From Mallotus nudiflorus (Eukaryota; Streptophyta; Magnoliopsida; Malpighiales; Euphorbiaceae): a stretch of 64,000 nucleotides of DNA. Positions 11,147 to 23,149 of the stretch are shown here, piece after piece. Where the stretch lies: positions 1,479,001 to 1,543,000 of the forward strand of contig CANTUR010000460.1 in the NCBI GenBank assembly GCA_947683625.1. The letters run 5' to 3'. The position numbers and the translations under genes were made by a program. The notes under the pieces are model-generated. The model was given only the letters and a program-made list of their open reading frames with translations, was not told the origin of the DNA and made no database searches. Numbering within the stretch: position 1 is the first letter of the stretch; each line of letters begins with the position of its first letter.

Positions 11147-13676
11147 ATGGAGATAATGGAGGATGCAGTGATAGTTGGAGGAGGAATAGCTGGGCTCGCA
11201 ACTGCTGTGGCATTGAAGCGAGTTGGGGTTCGAGCTGTGGTGTTAGAGAAGTCAAATGGGCTACGAACTACTGGTGCTGCCTTAACTCTTGCTCCAAATG
11301 CTTGGCTCGCCCTTGACGCTCTTGGCATTTCTCATAAGCTTATTCCCCTTTACTCTCCTCCCATAGGGTATGTATGTAAATTTAATTCCATATTTATTAA
11401 TATGCTATGATACTGAAATCATTTTTTATTGGTTTAGTTTTGTTCAATTACCATTAATTATGTTATATTTGCTATTTTGTTAATTAGGGGATCTATAACA
11501 AATGTTGCTAATGGTGTTGTTCAAGAGATCTCATTTCCTGGAAATGACAGGTGAGCTTTCTTTAATTTAAGAGACCTATCCATGTTTAATTCTTTTCATT
11601 GTATATGTAAAAAAAAGTTAGTAATTTTTTTTTTCTTTGAATGAGAAAGTTTGCAATTTTATCTATGACTTTAATCCATTTTTGTTTTAATTGATGCTTA
11701 TTTATTTTAATTTTACTTCAATTGGAATAGAGGACCCAGAACAGTTCATCGCAAAGCTCTATTAGAGGCTCTAGCAGAAGAGTTGCCAGCTGATTCAATT
11801 CGTTTTTCTTCCAAGTTCACCACCATTGAAATGCAAGAGCAAGGTGGTGCTTCTATTCCTGTTTTACACTTAGAGGATGGAACTATTATCAAATCAAAGG
11901 TATCATATAATTTTTTTTTTTTTTTTATAAGTGAGAAGAAAGTGAAATGCTAATTACTAACAGAAAGTGAAATGCTAAGTGCTAACAGTTAATATTTTAT
12001 TATTATTAGAGTAATGATATGTGCTGTGTTTGGTGATAGTTACATGTCACAACATAAAAATTATTTTATAATTACTAAATCATTTCAAAAATAGGGATAA
12101 TTCAATTGGGTGGAAAAAAATATTATATAAATTTTTATAAGACCGTTATAATACTATTAATATCGCATCCCGCCCCAGCATATTCATCATTACTGCTGTT
12201 GTTGTTATTATTATTATTATTTTCTGTTGATATGAGAATAAGGGTATCTACAACTTAACTCTCAAAATGTTTACGGAATGTAATTATATCTACTATGTTT
12301 TAGTTATATTTACTTTGCCCTTTTTTTTTTAAAAAAAATAAAGCTTTCTGATTTTTGCTTTTACTTTGGCTTTGGATGCTATTGTAGGTTTTGATAGGGT
12401 GTGATGGAGTTCATTCGGCAGTTGCACAGTGGCTTGGACTTTCTGCACCAATCCATTCAGGTAGATCAGCTGTGCGTGGATTGGCAGTCTTCCCACAAGG
12501 CCATGGATTTAAGCATGAAATGAAGCAGTTTGTGGATGTGGGCAAAAGAGCTGGTCTTATACCTCTTAATGACAGAGAGTTATATTGGGGTTTAACTTGC
12601 CTTGAAGGTTACCACTCCATTCCCTCTGTTTATCTTCTCCATACCCATTAGCTATGGTAATCATGAAATAGACTTTTGTGTTCTCAGTATAAAATTACTG
12701 TGAAAATTTACTAATAAAATAAATTACATTGATGGTCACTCAGTTTTGTATTCTAGACTAATTTGATTTTAAAATTTTAATTTATTTTCTTAAAAAATTT
12801 AATTTATATTTCACATAATTTTAACTAAATTTGATAACATAATAATCAAAATATCCACGTTATATACTTTTTTTTTATTTGACATAATTTGTCATCAATT
12901 AATATAAAAGGTGGAGTAAATTTTTAGAGTGACCATGACTAATGACAAATTTAGCAAGATGAAATGTGAAAAAATATTAAGATATTTTTTAAAATATAAA
13001 GTTAGGTAATTAAAAAAATAAATTAAAATTTTAGCACTAAATCCCTTTTACTCAGAAATTTATGTCATTTTTTAGTGCACTTGGTGTTTTACGAAATGAA
13101 TTTTTCATTTTAGGAGCAAACCTGCCAAGAGATCCGGAACTCATACAGAAGGAAGTCGCAGACAAGTATGCAAAGGACTTCCCCTCGCAATTCTTGGACG
13201 TAGTTCGACATTCTGAACTTTCAACATTAACATGGGCGCCATTGATGTTGCGAAATCCATTGCATTTGATATTTGGAAACCTTAGCAAAGGAAATGTGAC
13301 AATAGCTGGTGATGCAATGCATCCGATGACGCCTGATCTTGGGCAAGGTGGATGTTCAGCACTGGAGGATGCAGTTGTACTAGGAAGACACATCGGCAAT
13401 TCTTTCATTAAACATGGAAGACTTGTTGCAGAGGACATTGCTCGGGCTCTTGATGGGTATGTTAAAGAAAGAAGATGGAGAGCTGCTAAGTTGATAACAG
13501 GGTCATATTTGTCAGGATGGGTTCAACAGAGTGGGTCTAATTGGTGGATGAAATTTTTAAGAGATGTTATATTCTATGGTTTTCTCTTTCGGAAGGTTTT
13601 TAATTCAGTAGTTTATGATTGTGGAAAGTTGCCAATTGCCTCTGAAAAGCAGAATTTCTCTAACAAGGCAGACTAG
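11147..13676 (+). CDS. FAD-dependent monooxygenase, MO1/CTF2-like (5 exons)
   Basis: Proposed exons are 11147-11367, 11488-11550, 11731-11899, 12388-12607 and 13114-13676. All introns are GT-AG, phases are consistent, and the total is 1236 nt (411 aa), about the usual length for this plant family. Domains seen: Rossmann FAD motif GGGIAG (residues 11-16) with the ribose-binding Glu34 in VVLEK; HRK helix (101-103); GCDGVHS (155-161); and the second FAD motif GDAMHP (290-295) followed by DLGQGG. This is the class A flavoprotein hydroxylase fold, in the plant group annotated as monooxygenase 1 or zeaxanthin epoxidase-like. It uses FAD and presumably NAD(P)H; the substrate cannot be read from sequence. 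The Rossmann motif starts at residue 11, so there is no transit peptide and a cytosolic location is inferred. ATG 11147 is favoured because GGGIAG follows at the family's spacing. No disabling mutation is seen. The CDS is markedly less AT-rich than its surroundings. Confidence 0.92.
12010..12194. mobile_element. MITE-like insertion in intron 3
   Basis: About 185 bp bounded by imperfect terminal inverted repeats AGTAATGATATGTGCT and (reverse complement) AGTAATGATGAATATGCT. No clear target duplication is visible because the flanks are simple repeats. It lies between exons 3 and 4 and leaves the splice sites intact. Confidence 0.5.
12732..12936. mobile_element. MITE-like insertion in intron 4
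   Basis: About 205 bp of AT-rich sequence bounded by inverted ATGGTCACTC and GAGTGACCAT, with looser complementarity inward. The family is not assigned and no target duplication is clear. Intron 4 (12608-13113) otherwise has normal GT-AG ends. Confidence 0.5.
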
Positions 13677-13883
13677 ATTTCACTCGAGTATTGTGCATTA
13701 AGGCATAACATGCACCTTCTCAAAATCATGGTAGACAATACAGACATATTTGTTTGTTTATTTAAATTCATATTTTGTAGTGAAGTGTTTTTTCACCATT
13801 AGTTTTTGCATTTTAGTTCAAAATGTTCTTTTATCTTTTGTGAAAAAAGCTATAATGCTTATTAATTGTATTTTTTTTATATC

Positions 13884-13889
13884 AATAAA
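13884..13889 (+). terminator. Poly(A) signal of the monooxygenase gene
   Basis: AATAAA about 208 bp after the TAG stop codon, preceded by T-rich sequence. Plant poly(A) signals are loose, so this is a plausible site rather than a proven one. Confidence 0.45.
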
Positions 13890-15128
13890 TTCAAGAATAT
13901 GTGTTTGGGTACTATATATATTTCAATTGTTTATTTTAACACATCTTTTTAGGTCAAGGTATAAAAAAGCCCTTGACATTTTCCTTAAAAGTCAAGTTCC
14001 AAACATTCATTTTGGTACTCTCCAAACATTTTAAAATGGAATAATTAAAATTCGGTTGCAAGTTTATTTATTTTGTGCATATGCATTTTTATAAAATTAT
14101 TAAAAATTATCAGGTTTTTTTTAATTATTAATGAAAAAATAATTAATTTTAAAAAAAAAATCAAAACTGTAATTTTTAAAAATTTAAAACTCAAATATAA
14201 AAATTAAAAATTTGATTAACATAATTGTTTTTGACTAATAAATGGAACCAACAAGACAGAATTCAACATTTTTATAACCTCTTTATTAAAAAGTTCTTTT
14301 AAATTTTAATTATTAAAATTAATAAAAATAGTTGTGAATATGTGCTTTGCGCAAACTGTAAAATATATAATAATAATAATAATAATAATTATTATTATTA
14401 TTGAATAATTAAAATAAAAAATAGAAAAAAATGATGTTTTAGTTAGAATAACAGACATAATTTTTTGATGGAAAGTAAAAGTAATGTTTTAGATATAATT
14501 AAATTACAATGTTTTTCATAGAATAGAATATACGTATTTTAAAATAAGATTTTTTTTATAGAAAAATATTGTAAATTTTAATAAATCAACACACAGGCCT
14601 TTAGGGATGATTGTTGAATTACAAGGAGAAACACTTATTTGATTTTGGAATTAATGACTTTGAAACTCAATATTTAACATATAAATATGTTTTAGAATTT
14701 TAAATTGATTATCCTTATTTGGGGTGAGAATGAGAATTCAAGAATTAAAAAATCTCCACAACTATACTAAATTTTAGAGATTTTAAATATAAAATTTTTG
14801 CTACTATACCAAATTTTAAAAGTTATGGTTCATTTTTTTTTTTTGAATTGTTTGGTGTCCGAATTCGGGTCTTTTGGAATAATATGGTCCAAAATAGAGA
14901 TTCAAAGATTTTAAAACACTATTTTTCAATATTTTTATATAAGCAAAAAATCACATTTAGCCTTAAAAAATTAAAAATAAAATAATTTATCTAACAATAT
15001 CAATAATTAATAAATTTATACTACAAATATTAATCTGTGAAAATGAAATCTCAAATTATATAGTGTTTTTTTTGAAAAAATTAATGTTTAGTTGATCTTT
15101 TAGTATGTAAATCTCAATTAATAATTAC

Positions 15129-15168
<40 letters not shown>

Positions 15169-15299
15169 ACAAATATTAATTTGTGAAAATGAAATCTCAA
15201 ATTATATATAATTAACCATAAAAAAAAATTAAACAAAACAAATTACAGAAATTGCGTACAACAATGAGCCTTATACAAAAAATCACAAACTATCAAACA
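13890..15299. other. AT-rich intergenic region
   Basis: No coding signal or recognisable element. It contains (ATA)n near 14369-14401 and (TA)n at 15132-15161. The sequence TACAAATATTAATTTGTGAAAATG at 15168 repeats a segment at about 15021, a local ~150-bp duplication around the TA tract. Confidence 0.5.
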
Positions 15300-15661
15300 A
15301 TAACTATAAACCTTATTGCCACATTATAGTCCAAATCAACAAATATTATAATGTGATACCACCACACTACCTTTTTTATAAAATCGTTGACCATAATTTT
15401 ACTTTACTTTTTTATTTTTTTTACACTCAACCTTATAAAAATCTCAAGGTGATGTGATAGTGTGATATGATAATTTTATTGAGTTAGATTATAATGTGAC
15501 AACTTCAGTATACCATGTCATTTAAATTAGTCAAAATTATTTTGGATGACTTCTCTGTGTAATTAAAATCAATATTTTGTAACAAAAAATATACAAATTA
15601 AAATTATGGAACCAAAATAAAATTTAGTATAAAGTTTGGTAACCTCTGATACAATTTACCC
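15300..15661. mobile_element. Truncated copy of the MULE-type MITE
   Basis: Similar to the right three quarters of the complete MITE at 34289-34807. Shared blocks include TTGACCATAATTTTACTTTA near the centre and AAATTAGTCAAAATTATTTT toward the right end, finishing ACAATTTACCC at 15661. The left terminal repeat is absent. It abuts CACTA-type subterminal sequence on its right. Confidence 0.6.
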
Positions 15662-16459
15662 CTAGTGATAGATTAGCAACAAAATATATCTCATAGGTGA
15701 AATGCGGGTTGCTAAAAGAATTAGCGATGAACTTGCTAATCCATCACCAAGTTTGATGATGGTTTAGTGACGAATAATTCTAACAACGGAAAGCACTTCG
15801 TTGTAAACTTTCAATCCTCAATGTATTTGGATTCCGTCGCTAATTAGTGACTATTTAGCAATGAATTGGTTTATTCGTTACTAATATTATAGATTAAAGA
15901 TACTAAATTGTTAGGTTTTGTAATGAATTTAGCGATGGCTAAATCTGTTGCTAATAAATTGTCTTTTGTTATTATTATATAAAATTATACTAAAAATTAA
16001 GAAAATACAACTATATATTATAAATGAAAATAGAAATGAATAATAAACAAAAATGTATAAATTATCAAATAAATACATATATATACATGAATAGATAGTC
16101 AAATTATGTAACGAAAAAAATAATACAAGAACATTGAAGCATAACAGAGGATGTGCATTAGTCGGAGGAGGATTGTCTTTTGTTGGATCATAAAGAAAGG
16201 CACCATAAGATGACAATCCATCGAGCAAATGCCCGGCTTGCATACGTCCTATCATCGACCTTCACTTTTACTTCATACATCATATAGCCTTTTGCTCCTG
16301 TTGAAGGCTTTCGATTTGTTTAGAGAGTTAAGCACACTTAGCCTCCATCACTCTTCACTCTCTTTCACACTCTTGCTTCTTCTAAAGCATATGATTATAC
16401 TCCTCCTATAGTTATTGCTAAACTAGCTAAAATACACGATCATCAAATATTGTGGCAGT

Positions 16460-17240
16460 AGAAGGAGTTGATGTGCTAATGTAGCCGATGGGGTTAGGGT
16501 AGAGAGTAAAAGCAAGTAATCTAAGCTTATAGATGCACTGCTTCTTCTTACCTCCTACAGCCTCTAGATAGAGACTCCTTATATCAACTATAAGTGGTTA
16601 TCACCCATCCTTAACAAGTTTTGATGTAGCCTTGATTATATTTGTGATTCTATCCTGTAACCAATTAAAAGAAAATGTTGTATCATTTTTTATAAAACTA
16701 TTGAAATGTAATATGAGATTGAAATTTTATTTAACTTACATATAACTTTTATGATCAAGTATCAATAAAGGACCCATCCTTTTTGATATGAATACTTTTA
16801 TATATCTCCCAAGGCGTGGGTTTTCAGTTTAACTTTTTAGTATGAAAAAAATTAAAAGCTATTTAATGATACTGTTTATATAAGGAAATTAGAAAAAAAC
16901 TTCATAACAAATATATAAACATAATTAAATATCTTCCAACACTTTGATATGGTCGATTATATTATGGGAGCCATCGGTGTGTTTCATGACACTAGTGCTT
17001 GGACCTTTGGTCCCACTCAATAGACTTTTGTTGCCATTTAGGTGTCTGCCAATTGGCTTGCTACTTATCCTATATCTCTTGTCTAATGTCAGCTGGCTTG
17101 ACTCCCTTCCTTCTCCAATTATATAGCATCTTATTGTGCTAATTCTCATAAATAGTCCACTATATACAATAGATTTGCCCCTCCTTGGACTCAGGCCAAC
17201 AATACATTTTCTGCATATATTAAAATGAAATTTCAATTAA
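16460..17240 (-). pseudogene. CACTA transposase-family remnant (Transposase_24-like)
   Basis: The minus frame at 16925-17236 contains the pattern KGPSTSVMKHTDGSHNII, matching the related remnant at 27575-27793 (MKHTSGSHNIV). Nearer the C terminus, about 16465-16590 on the minus strand reads SLYLEAVGGKKKQCIYKLRL, the degenerate form of the family's GG-x-KKGRVYGLG block. Stops and intron-like gaps separate the pieces. No DDE catalytic core is seen; this family is the accessory or fused transposase found in plant CACTA elements. Confidence 0.65.
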
Positions 17241-17377
17241 TATATTAAATATAAATAAATAAATATATTCATTTATAAAATAAAATAATAACACATATGT
17301 GCGTGCGCGCACACACACACATATAGACATCTATATGTAATATACACATATAGATGTCTGTTATGTGTGTGGAAAAG

Positions 17378-18296
17378 TATCAGTTCTATCATAAATTTTT
17401 AGCCAATTATTAATTGAATCTTAATTTGAAAGTAATTTCAATTGCTCCTTCAACTTTATAAATCATGTCAATTCTATCCAATTTCATTTGAAGAACCTAA
17501 TTGTATTTTTAAAATTACTTTTAGATCCTTATAAACTAAATTTAACACTTATTAAATTTTATCCTCTTTTTCTTACAAGAAAAAAAATAAAATGTAAGAA
17601 AATATTTTTAAATTCTAATTTTTTCACTCTTGACAAAAATTTAAAAATTAATTTCTAAATATTTTCATAAATTTTATCCTTTCCAGTAAAAACCATTGAA
17701 TTTTAATTACTTTAAAATTTATTTCTCACCTTTTAACCACATAATTTAAAAATTTTTCTAGTTGAGGTCAAACTAAAAAAGTATGAGATGGAAACAAGAG
17801 AGAATTTTGAGAAACTGAAAATATTCGTCAAGAATATTAAAATATTTAATTTTCTAAAAATATGGAAAAATTAAAATTTTATTATACTATTTATACTAAT
17901 AGTGAAAAGTGATTACTTTATTTTTTTAATTTTTATTAATATTAGTCTATATAATAAATTAATTCACAAGTTATCATTTTTTTATTTTTCTTATTTTTTT
18001 AATTGATACATAAAAGTTGAAATTTTATTTATAAATTTATAAATTAATTTTCAAATTAATTTCAAAAGTCTTAAGATTAAAACTTGAAAATATTTTTAAA
18101 ATTTTATTTTTCCTAGAAAATATTGAATAATTATCAAATTTATTTTATAAGGATCTAAAAGTAATTTTAAAAATACAATTAGATCCTTCCAATAAATTTG
18201 AATAGAACTAACGTAGTTTATAAAGTTGAAGGAGCAAATTGAAATGACTTTTAAAAATAGAATTTAATTGATAATTGACTTAAAGTTGAAGATAAC
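17378..18296. mobile_element. ~0.9 kb foldback element with long inverted arms
   Basis: The two halves are inverted copies. The left arm TTCAATTGCTCCTTCAACTT (about 17437) pairs with AAGTTGAAGGAGCAAATTGA (about 18222), and TAAAATTACTTTTAGATCCT (about 17511) pairs with AGGATCTAAAAGTAATTTTA (about 18150). Pairing extends loosely to the centre near 17835. It has no coding sequence and lies between (CA)n tracts within the CACTA element. No target duplication can be read through those tracts. Confidence 0.7.
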
Positions 18297-18309
18297 ACAC
18301 ACACATACA

Positions 18310-18704
18310 CATATAGCCTCCCACCATTGCTGCTTTAGAATCTCCTATTATTAGATGCTCCATCTCCCATCAGCACTACTGCTCTGATCTCCTACCACCA
18401 TCACTACTAGTTTCTCTCTCGTACACACACACACACACACACACATACACACACACACATATATATATATAGCCTCCCGGAATCTCCTGCTATTAGACAC
18501 TCCCTCAGCATCTCCCATCAGCACCACTACTTTAATATCCCACCACCACCACCACCACCACTGCTCTGATCTCCTACCACCGTCACTGTTAGTTTCTCTC
18601 CCATCTCTGTCGGAGCTAGTTACTGATGCTGCATCCACTTAACCACTACTTTGATCTCTTACCACAATCACTGCTAGTTTCTCTCCCGTTTAAATTAAGG
18701 ATAA

Positions 18705-18746
<42 letters not shown>

Positions 18747-19010
18747 CATGCCATCGCTGCTCTAGAATCTCCTACTATTACACGCTCCATCAGCACCACT
18801 GCTCCAATCTCCTACCACCACCACTACACCCAAGTTGGGTGGATGCGGCATCAGTAGCTAGCTCCAGTGGAAACAGGAGAGAAACTAACAGTGATGGTGG
18901 TAGGAGATCAGAGCAGTGGTGGTGGTGGTGGGAGATTGGAGCAGTGGTGCTTATTAGAGATGTCGATGGATCATTTAATAGCAGGAGATTTTAGAGCAGT
19001 AGTGGTAAAA
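18310..19010. repeat. GC-rich tandem plus inverted repeat array
   Basis: Three or more direct copies of a unit with CTCTGATCTCCTACCACC and GTTTCTCTC (from about 18310, 18473 and 18749) are followed at 18871-19000 by an inverted copy containing GAGAGAAACTAACAGTGATG and GTGGTAGGAGATCAGAGCAG. Intervening (CA)n, (CCA)n and (TA)n tracts expand it. ORFs over it are Trp or Pro/Ser low-complexity frames and not genes. Its base composition contrasts sharply with the AT-rich neighbourhood. Confidence 0.7.
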
Positions 19011-19345
19011 AGCTAGTCAATTTTTTAAATTGATTTTGATGTTTGCTGAAAATGAAGGGGGTGCATTTTTCCTTGAAAATTAGTGATAGACTCAGTCATT
19101 ACTAATTTATTATTGATTTTTATGGTTTTCGTGCCCAAAAGCACCTAGTGATGGATTATTCAATTTATCATTAATCAGTGCTTAAGTCATTGGTGCCATA
19201 TACCTACCATTTTGTTTTGTGATTGTTTACTTAATCCATTGCTAAAACTATTGCTAATACCATAATTTTTATCATGTATCTTTTGATTGTTGTTAATTGG
19301 TCCTTAGGGATTTTATTTGTCACTATTTTGCCCTTTTTTTTAGTG

Positions 19346-20184
19346 TAACATGTAATTAATCATGCTTTGAATTAATTACAAGACATTGAGTACAACTCAT
19401 ATAATTGATTGAAAATCAATTTAGTAACAGTGAAATAAAAAATCTAACAAGTGTAACTAGTTTCTCTAAAACCAAACTCTAAAATAATTTAATTATTCAT
19501 AATGAAAATCTCTAGTACTATAAAGAAATCAAACATGGAGTACAAATAATAGATAAAAAAGAAAAGAAAAACTCATTTTGCAAGTGATCCTCAATCTTCA
19601 ATCTTCACTTGAGCTCTTAAATTCCATGTTTTGGTTCTTTGTAGTCATCTCGAACTTGTGTTGTCACTTTTTTCTCCTTAGAGGTGCCAATCAAAGGATT
19701 AATGTTATTAATTTTATGTTAATTATACCTTAAATTGGCTTAAATGAGAGCTAAAAAGAGCTAAGTTGCAATTAAACAAAATCAAGGAAGGGTATGATTG
19801 TAAAGAAAGAATAGATTGAGGGGTCAATTGAATTTATTTAGTGAGGATTGATGCATTGGGGCACCTGTCTCAACTCAAAAAAAGAAAAAAAGAGTGCTGC
19901 ATTTTTAATGTAACAAGTATAAGTGTAAAGCTTTTATTTAAAGCATTAACAACAATAAAAAGAAGAAAATAGATGAGAGAAAGAGCATACAGGTGAGATT
20001 TCAATTGATAAAAACAAAAAGGAGATTTCATATACATTTCATAAATTGTTTAAGAATCCAACTTGATTATAAACCTGCTTCTATGAAGCTTTACTTTTCA
20101 TGGGTTTTATTGTTTTTTATTTATAGAAAATCAATTTAGTACTGAAGAGAGGTGATCAAGGGAGACTTTAGGTGTTTGCTGATA
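19346..20184. other. Intergenic sequence, nothing recognised
   Basis: AT-rich sequence after the CACTA terminus. There is no ORF of note and no clear repeat. It could include the 3' part of a decayed retrotransposon that ends at the next LTR. Confidence 0.35.
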
Positions 20185-21677
20185 ATTGTTAAAAACACTA
20201 GATTTTGAGCACTGTTTAGTAGCATTTAGGAGTTATAATTCTAGGTTTTCATCTTTTAATAGTATATTTTAGGATCATTTGCATTAAATTTAGGATAACC
20301 AGTCAATTTTATTACTTTATGCAAAATTTAGTTAGTTTTTATACTTGTTATGTTGTTTTATGTTGATTGTATAGGTTCCATCCTTGTAGAACCTATATTG
20401 GGTGTTAGTAGTGGAGTTTTAAAGGTAGGAGCTCATTCCACTAAAGAAAGGGTAAGACACAAAGCTTCAAAGGAGAAAAGAGGGACCTACACAACTGTGT
20501 GCACTTAGACACACGACCATGCTTGATTTGCAACAAAAAAATTCATAGAGTCTAAAGGTAGACATAACTATGCCATCTAAGCACATAGTCATACTTGATT
20601 ATGTGCTAAATTTAAGTGAGAAGGCCACATGGATGTGTGCATTTCATGCATAGCTCTGTGTATATAGTCTGAATATTTTTGGAAAGTTATTTTTGAGGGT
20701 TTTTATGGGAAAGCTATATAAAAGAAAGAGTTTTTCTACCCAAAGGGAGAGTAGGCTATTGGTTTTGGATAGAACTTTAGTTTTCTTTGTGTAAAAACTA
20801 TTTCCTTTTCATTTTTTATTAGATATTTCTAAACTCTACTAAATTAAATTGTTGTATTCAAGAACAAGGTGTAAGGATTACGAACGTCACTCACCAAGTG
20901 GAATAAAACTTTTATTTTTCTTATTATCTTTTAATTATATTTACGCATGAATATGTTTGAAATTTTCTCTTTTGTTCTTCTTTTCTACTTTTTATGAGTA
21001 GCTAAGTAGGTTAGTTGGGATTTTATGAACCCGATTCAATATGAGCTTAATTAGCTTAAAATTTTAATTAAAGAATATTTATTTCATGAGAGTTATTAGA
21101 CTTAATACTTTTCATTGGCTTGATCACCCTTTGAATTAAACTAGACACTAGGGTTAGATGAATTGATTAATTCTAGTGGAAAAAGCAATAACAATCTATT
21201 ACTTCAAATTGATTTAATTAAGAGACAGTTCAATAGTAATATTCATTAAAAGATCACTTTAACAAATTGATTATGATATTTTAATCCTGCTAGTGAGAGC
21301 TAGAGAATCGAATAATTATCATAATTGGTTAATTATGAGTGTACTTAAGAGAGACATCACAATTCTTAAGATGCTTCAGAAATGAAATAATATGCATAAT
21401 TGGTAAGAAGTTAACACTATCCTTAGACAAGTTGAGCCAAGGGAAATAAAACCCTAAATGTCTTAAATTCTATAGATTTCATGACAACATTCTTAGTATT
21501 TTAGATTCAGTTTACTTTGTTTTCACTCATTAAAATTTTCGTTAGTCTAAATAAGCAACATATTAAAAGTAGCTCAATAATTGACTCCAATCCCTATAGG
21601 ATTGATATCTTTTTATTACTACGCATATGATTCCGTGTAGTTATGGATAGAGATTGCTAGTGTTATTGAACCGCACA
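20185..21677 (+). mobile_element. Decayed Athila-like gypsy LTR (approximate bounds)
   Basis: Assigned from what follows it: the LTR-like end GAACCGCACACA precedes a degraded TTGGCGCCGTTGCC-type primer site (21688) and then an Athila-like gag remnant. The LTR holds motifs around CACACGACCATGC (about 20512), a C-to-T decayed form of the CACACGGCCGTGTG motif common in plant gypsy LTRs. The left edge, taken as TGTTAAAAACAC near 20188, is a guess. Confidence 0.5.
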
Positions 21678-21687
21678 CATTAAGTTT

Positions 21688-21706
21688 TTGGCACCATTGC
21701 TAAGGA
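21688..21706 (+). other. Primer-binding-site remnant, Athila/Tat type
   Basis: TTTGGCACCATTGCTAAGG differs from the typical Athila/Tat region TTTGGCGCCGTTGCCGGGG mainly by transitions, as expected after cytosine deamination. It sits directly after the LTR end. Confidence 0.6.
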
Positions 21707-21933
21707 TCAAAAAGTTAATATTGAGATTAAATTAATATTTTTTAATTTAGAAATTTTATTTTATTTTGTTCTAAAATTATTTTTTTGTTATTTTGTTTAA
21801 TTTTCTTTGCAAGTGTTCTTGTGATTGTATGCACACATTATAAAACACAAGGGGAAGAGGCAAACTTTTAACTTCTTTGGGTTTAGAAATTAAAAGAACC
21901 TTTTATAAGAAACTTAAAGGGCAAAGAGATAGA

Positions 21934-22215
21934 ATGAATGGAGAAAATGGTAGAGTAGAGAATGACGGGGCAAGAGCTCAAGATTCACCACCTTGTCCAC
22001 CTGAGAATCAAGATAGACCAAATGTTTAAGGAACTATAAGAGTTTTTATGAGTCTGCATTTGTAAGGAGACTAAAATCCTAATGTTAGACTGGCTATTGC
22101 TGCCAATAATTTTGAAATCAAGCCAGCCATGATTCAAATTCAAAATTCCTAATTCATTGGATTATCATATGAAGATCCTTAGGGCTATTCTGACACCTTA
22201 GTGACCTATAACTAA
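21934..22215 (+). pseudogene. Athila-like gag remnant
   Basis: From ATG 21934 the frame runs about 31 codons to a stop, then continues through several more stops. The stretch NVRLAIAANNFEIKPAMIQ, followed by FIGLSYEDP, corresponds to the conserved Athila gag block in which a variable N terminus leads to FxIKPxxIQ and a GLxxEDPxxH-type motif. At least five in-frame stops are present. No protease or pol follows. It is a dead 5' fragment of the element whose LTR lies upstream. Confidence 0.6.
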
Positions 22216-23149
22216 GTCCAAATTGAATTAAAACATAACGAAACTATAACAAAACTCAAATTATGCTACCTATTTAGGTGTGCAACAATGAAATGAATGC
22301 TCAGGAGTGAGTCATAACTTGAACAAAACTAATACTATATTCTATCAAGATTAAATGATCATAGTGAACTATAAGCGAATTGCTAATTCTCTTTTAAAAA
22401 TAATATTTAGTCTAATTATAAACTTACATATATAGTGAGGGCATTAAAAATGTTAAAGTATTCAAAGACTATGGGAAGCATTCAAGTTTTTGATTTAAAG
22501 ACTAAAGTCATAAAATTTTCCTTAAACCAAATAATAAAAACATTACCACAAATCATATCGTGTACGTTCAAGTGGCAAAAAAATTCATAATTAACCTAAA
22601 ACATGCTCTTGAATAATAATGAGATATTATTCAATAATGTAATATGATACTACTATTATAATTATACATACAAGAGCAAATGTATTTAGAGTAAGTGGAA
22701 TGTAAGTTTAGTTAAGATAATGTTTGTCACCTTATTAATAACTGTCTTTAGGACAACACATTGATTCATTATGCCTTTGGAGCAAATTTATGTGGTTCAA
22801 TAAGTATGCATACAAACTATATTATGCTCTGAAATATAGACTTTATGAGATACATTCAGTGTGAACTGTATTAGTGAGTTATAGTGATTTGTGTTAAGCA
22901 AATTCGTAATTTGATATGATGATATATCAAATACAATAAAAATGTGAATACATGATGATAAGTGATATGCAAATCCACTAGTATACAAAATCAACTTGTA
23001 GTATCATAAAGATCATCCATAGATATTCAAAAATTAAATACTAAATTGTTATCAATTAATTATTTGTTCAGATGATCAAATTGTTATTTTATGAATTGAA
23101 ATAAAAACTAAATAGAATTTATCTAATTATAATATGCATTAACAAAGTT
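22216..23149. other. AT-rich sequence, nothing recognised
   Basis: Follows the gag remnant and is probably decayed retroelement sequence. No frame with recognisable domains was found. Confidence 0.35.

Larger units (their letters stand above)
15662..19345 (-). mobile_element. CACTA (En/Spm) transposon, decayed, minus strand
   Basis: The right end read on the minus strand begins CACTAAAAAAAAGGGC, a standard CACTA terminus, followed by subterminal motifs of the type ATTAGTGATGGATT scattered in both orientations (about 15663-15940 and 19060-19320). Inside lie minus-strand remnants of a plant En/Spm-type protein (Transposase_24-like). The left terminus is not visible; the element appears cut at 15661/15662 where the MITE fragment begins. 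It also carries a ~0.9 kb foldback (17378-18296) and a GC-rich repeat array (18310-19010). It is non-functional as it stands. Confidence 0.7.

Noticed and set aside
13750..14034. 94-codon ORF downstream of the monooxygenase gene
   Set aside because: AT-rich, hydrophobic, overlaps the 3' UTR and poly(A) signal, and shows no domain.
18351..18994. ORFs with Trp or Gly/Arg runs
   Set aside because: Products of the (CCA)n/(TGG)n repeat array.
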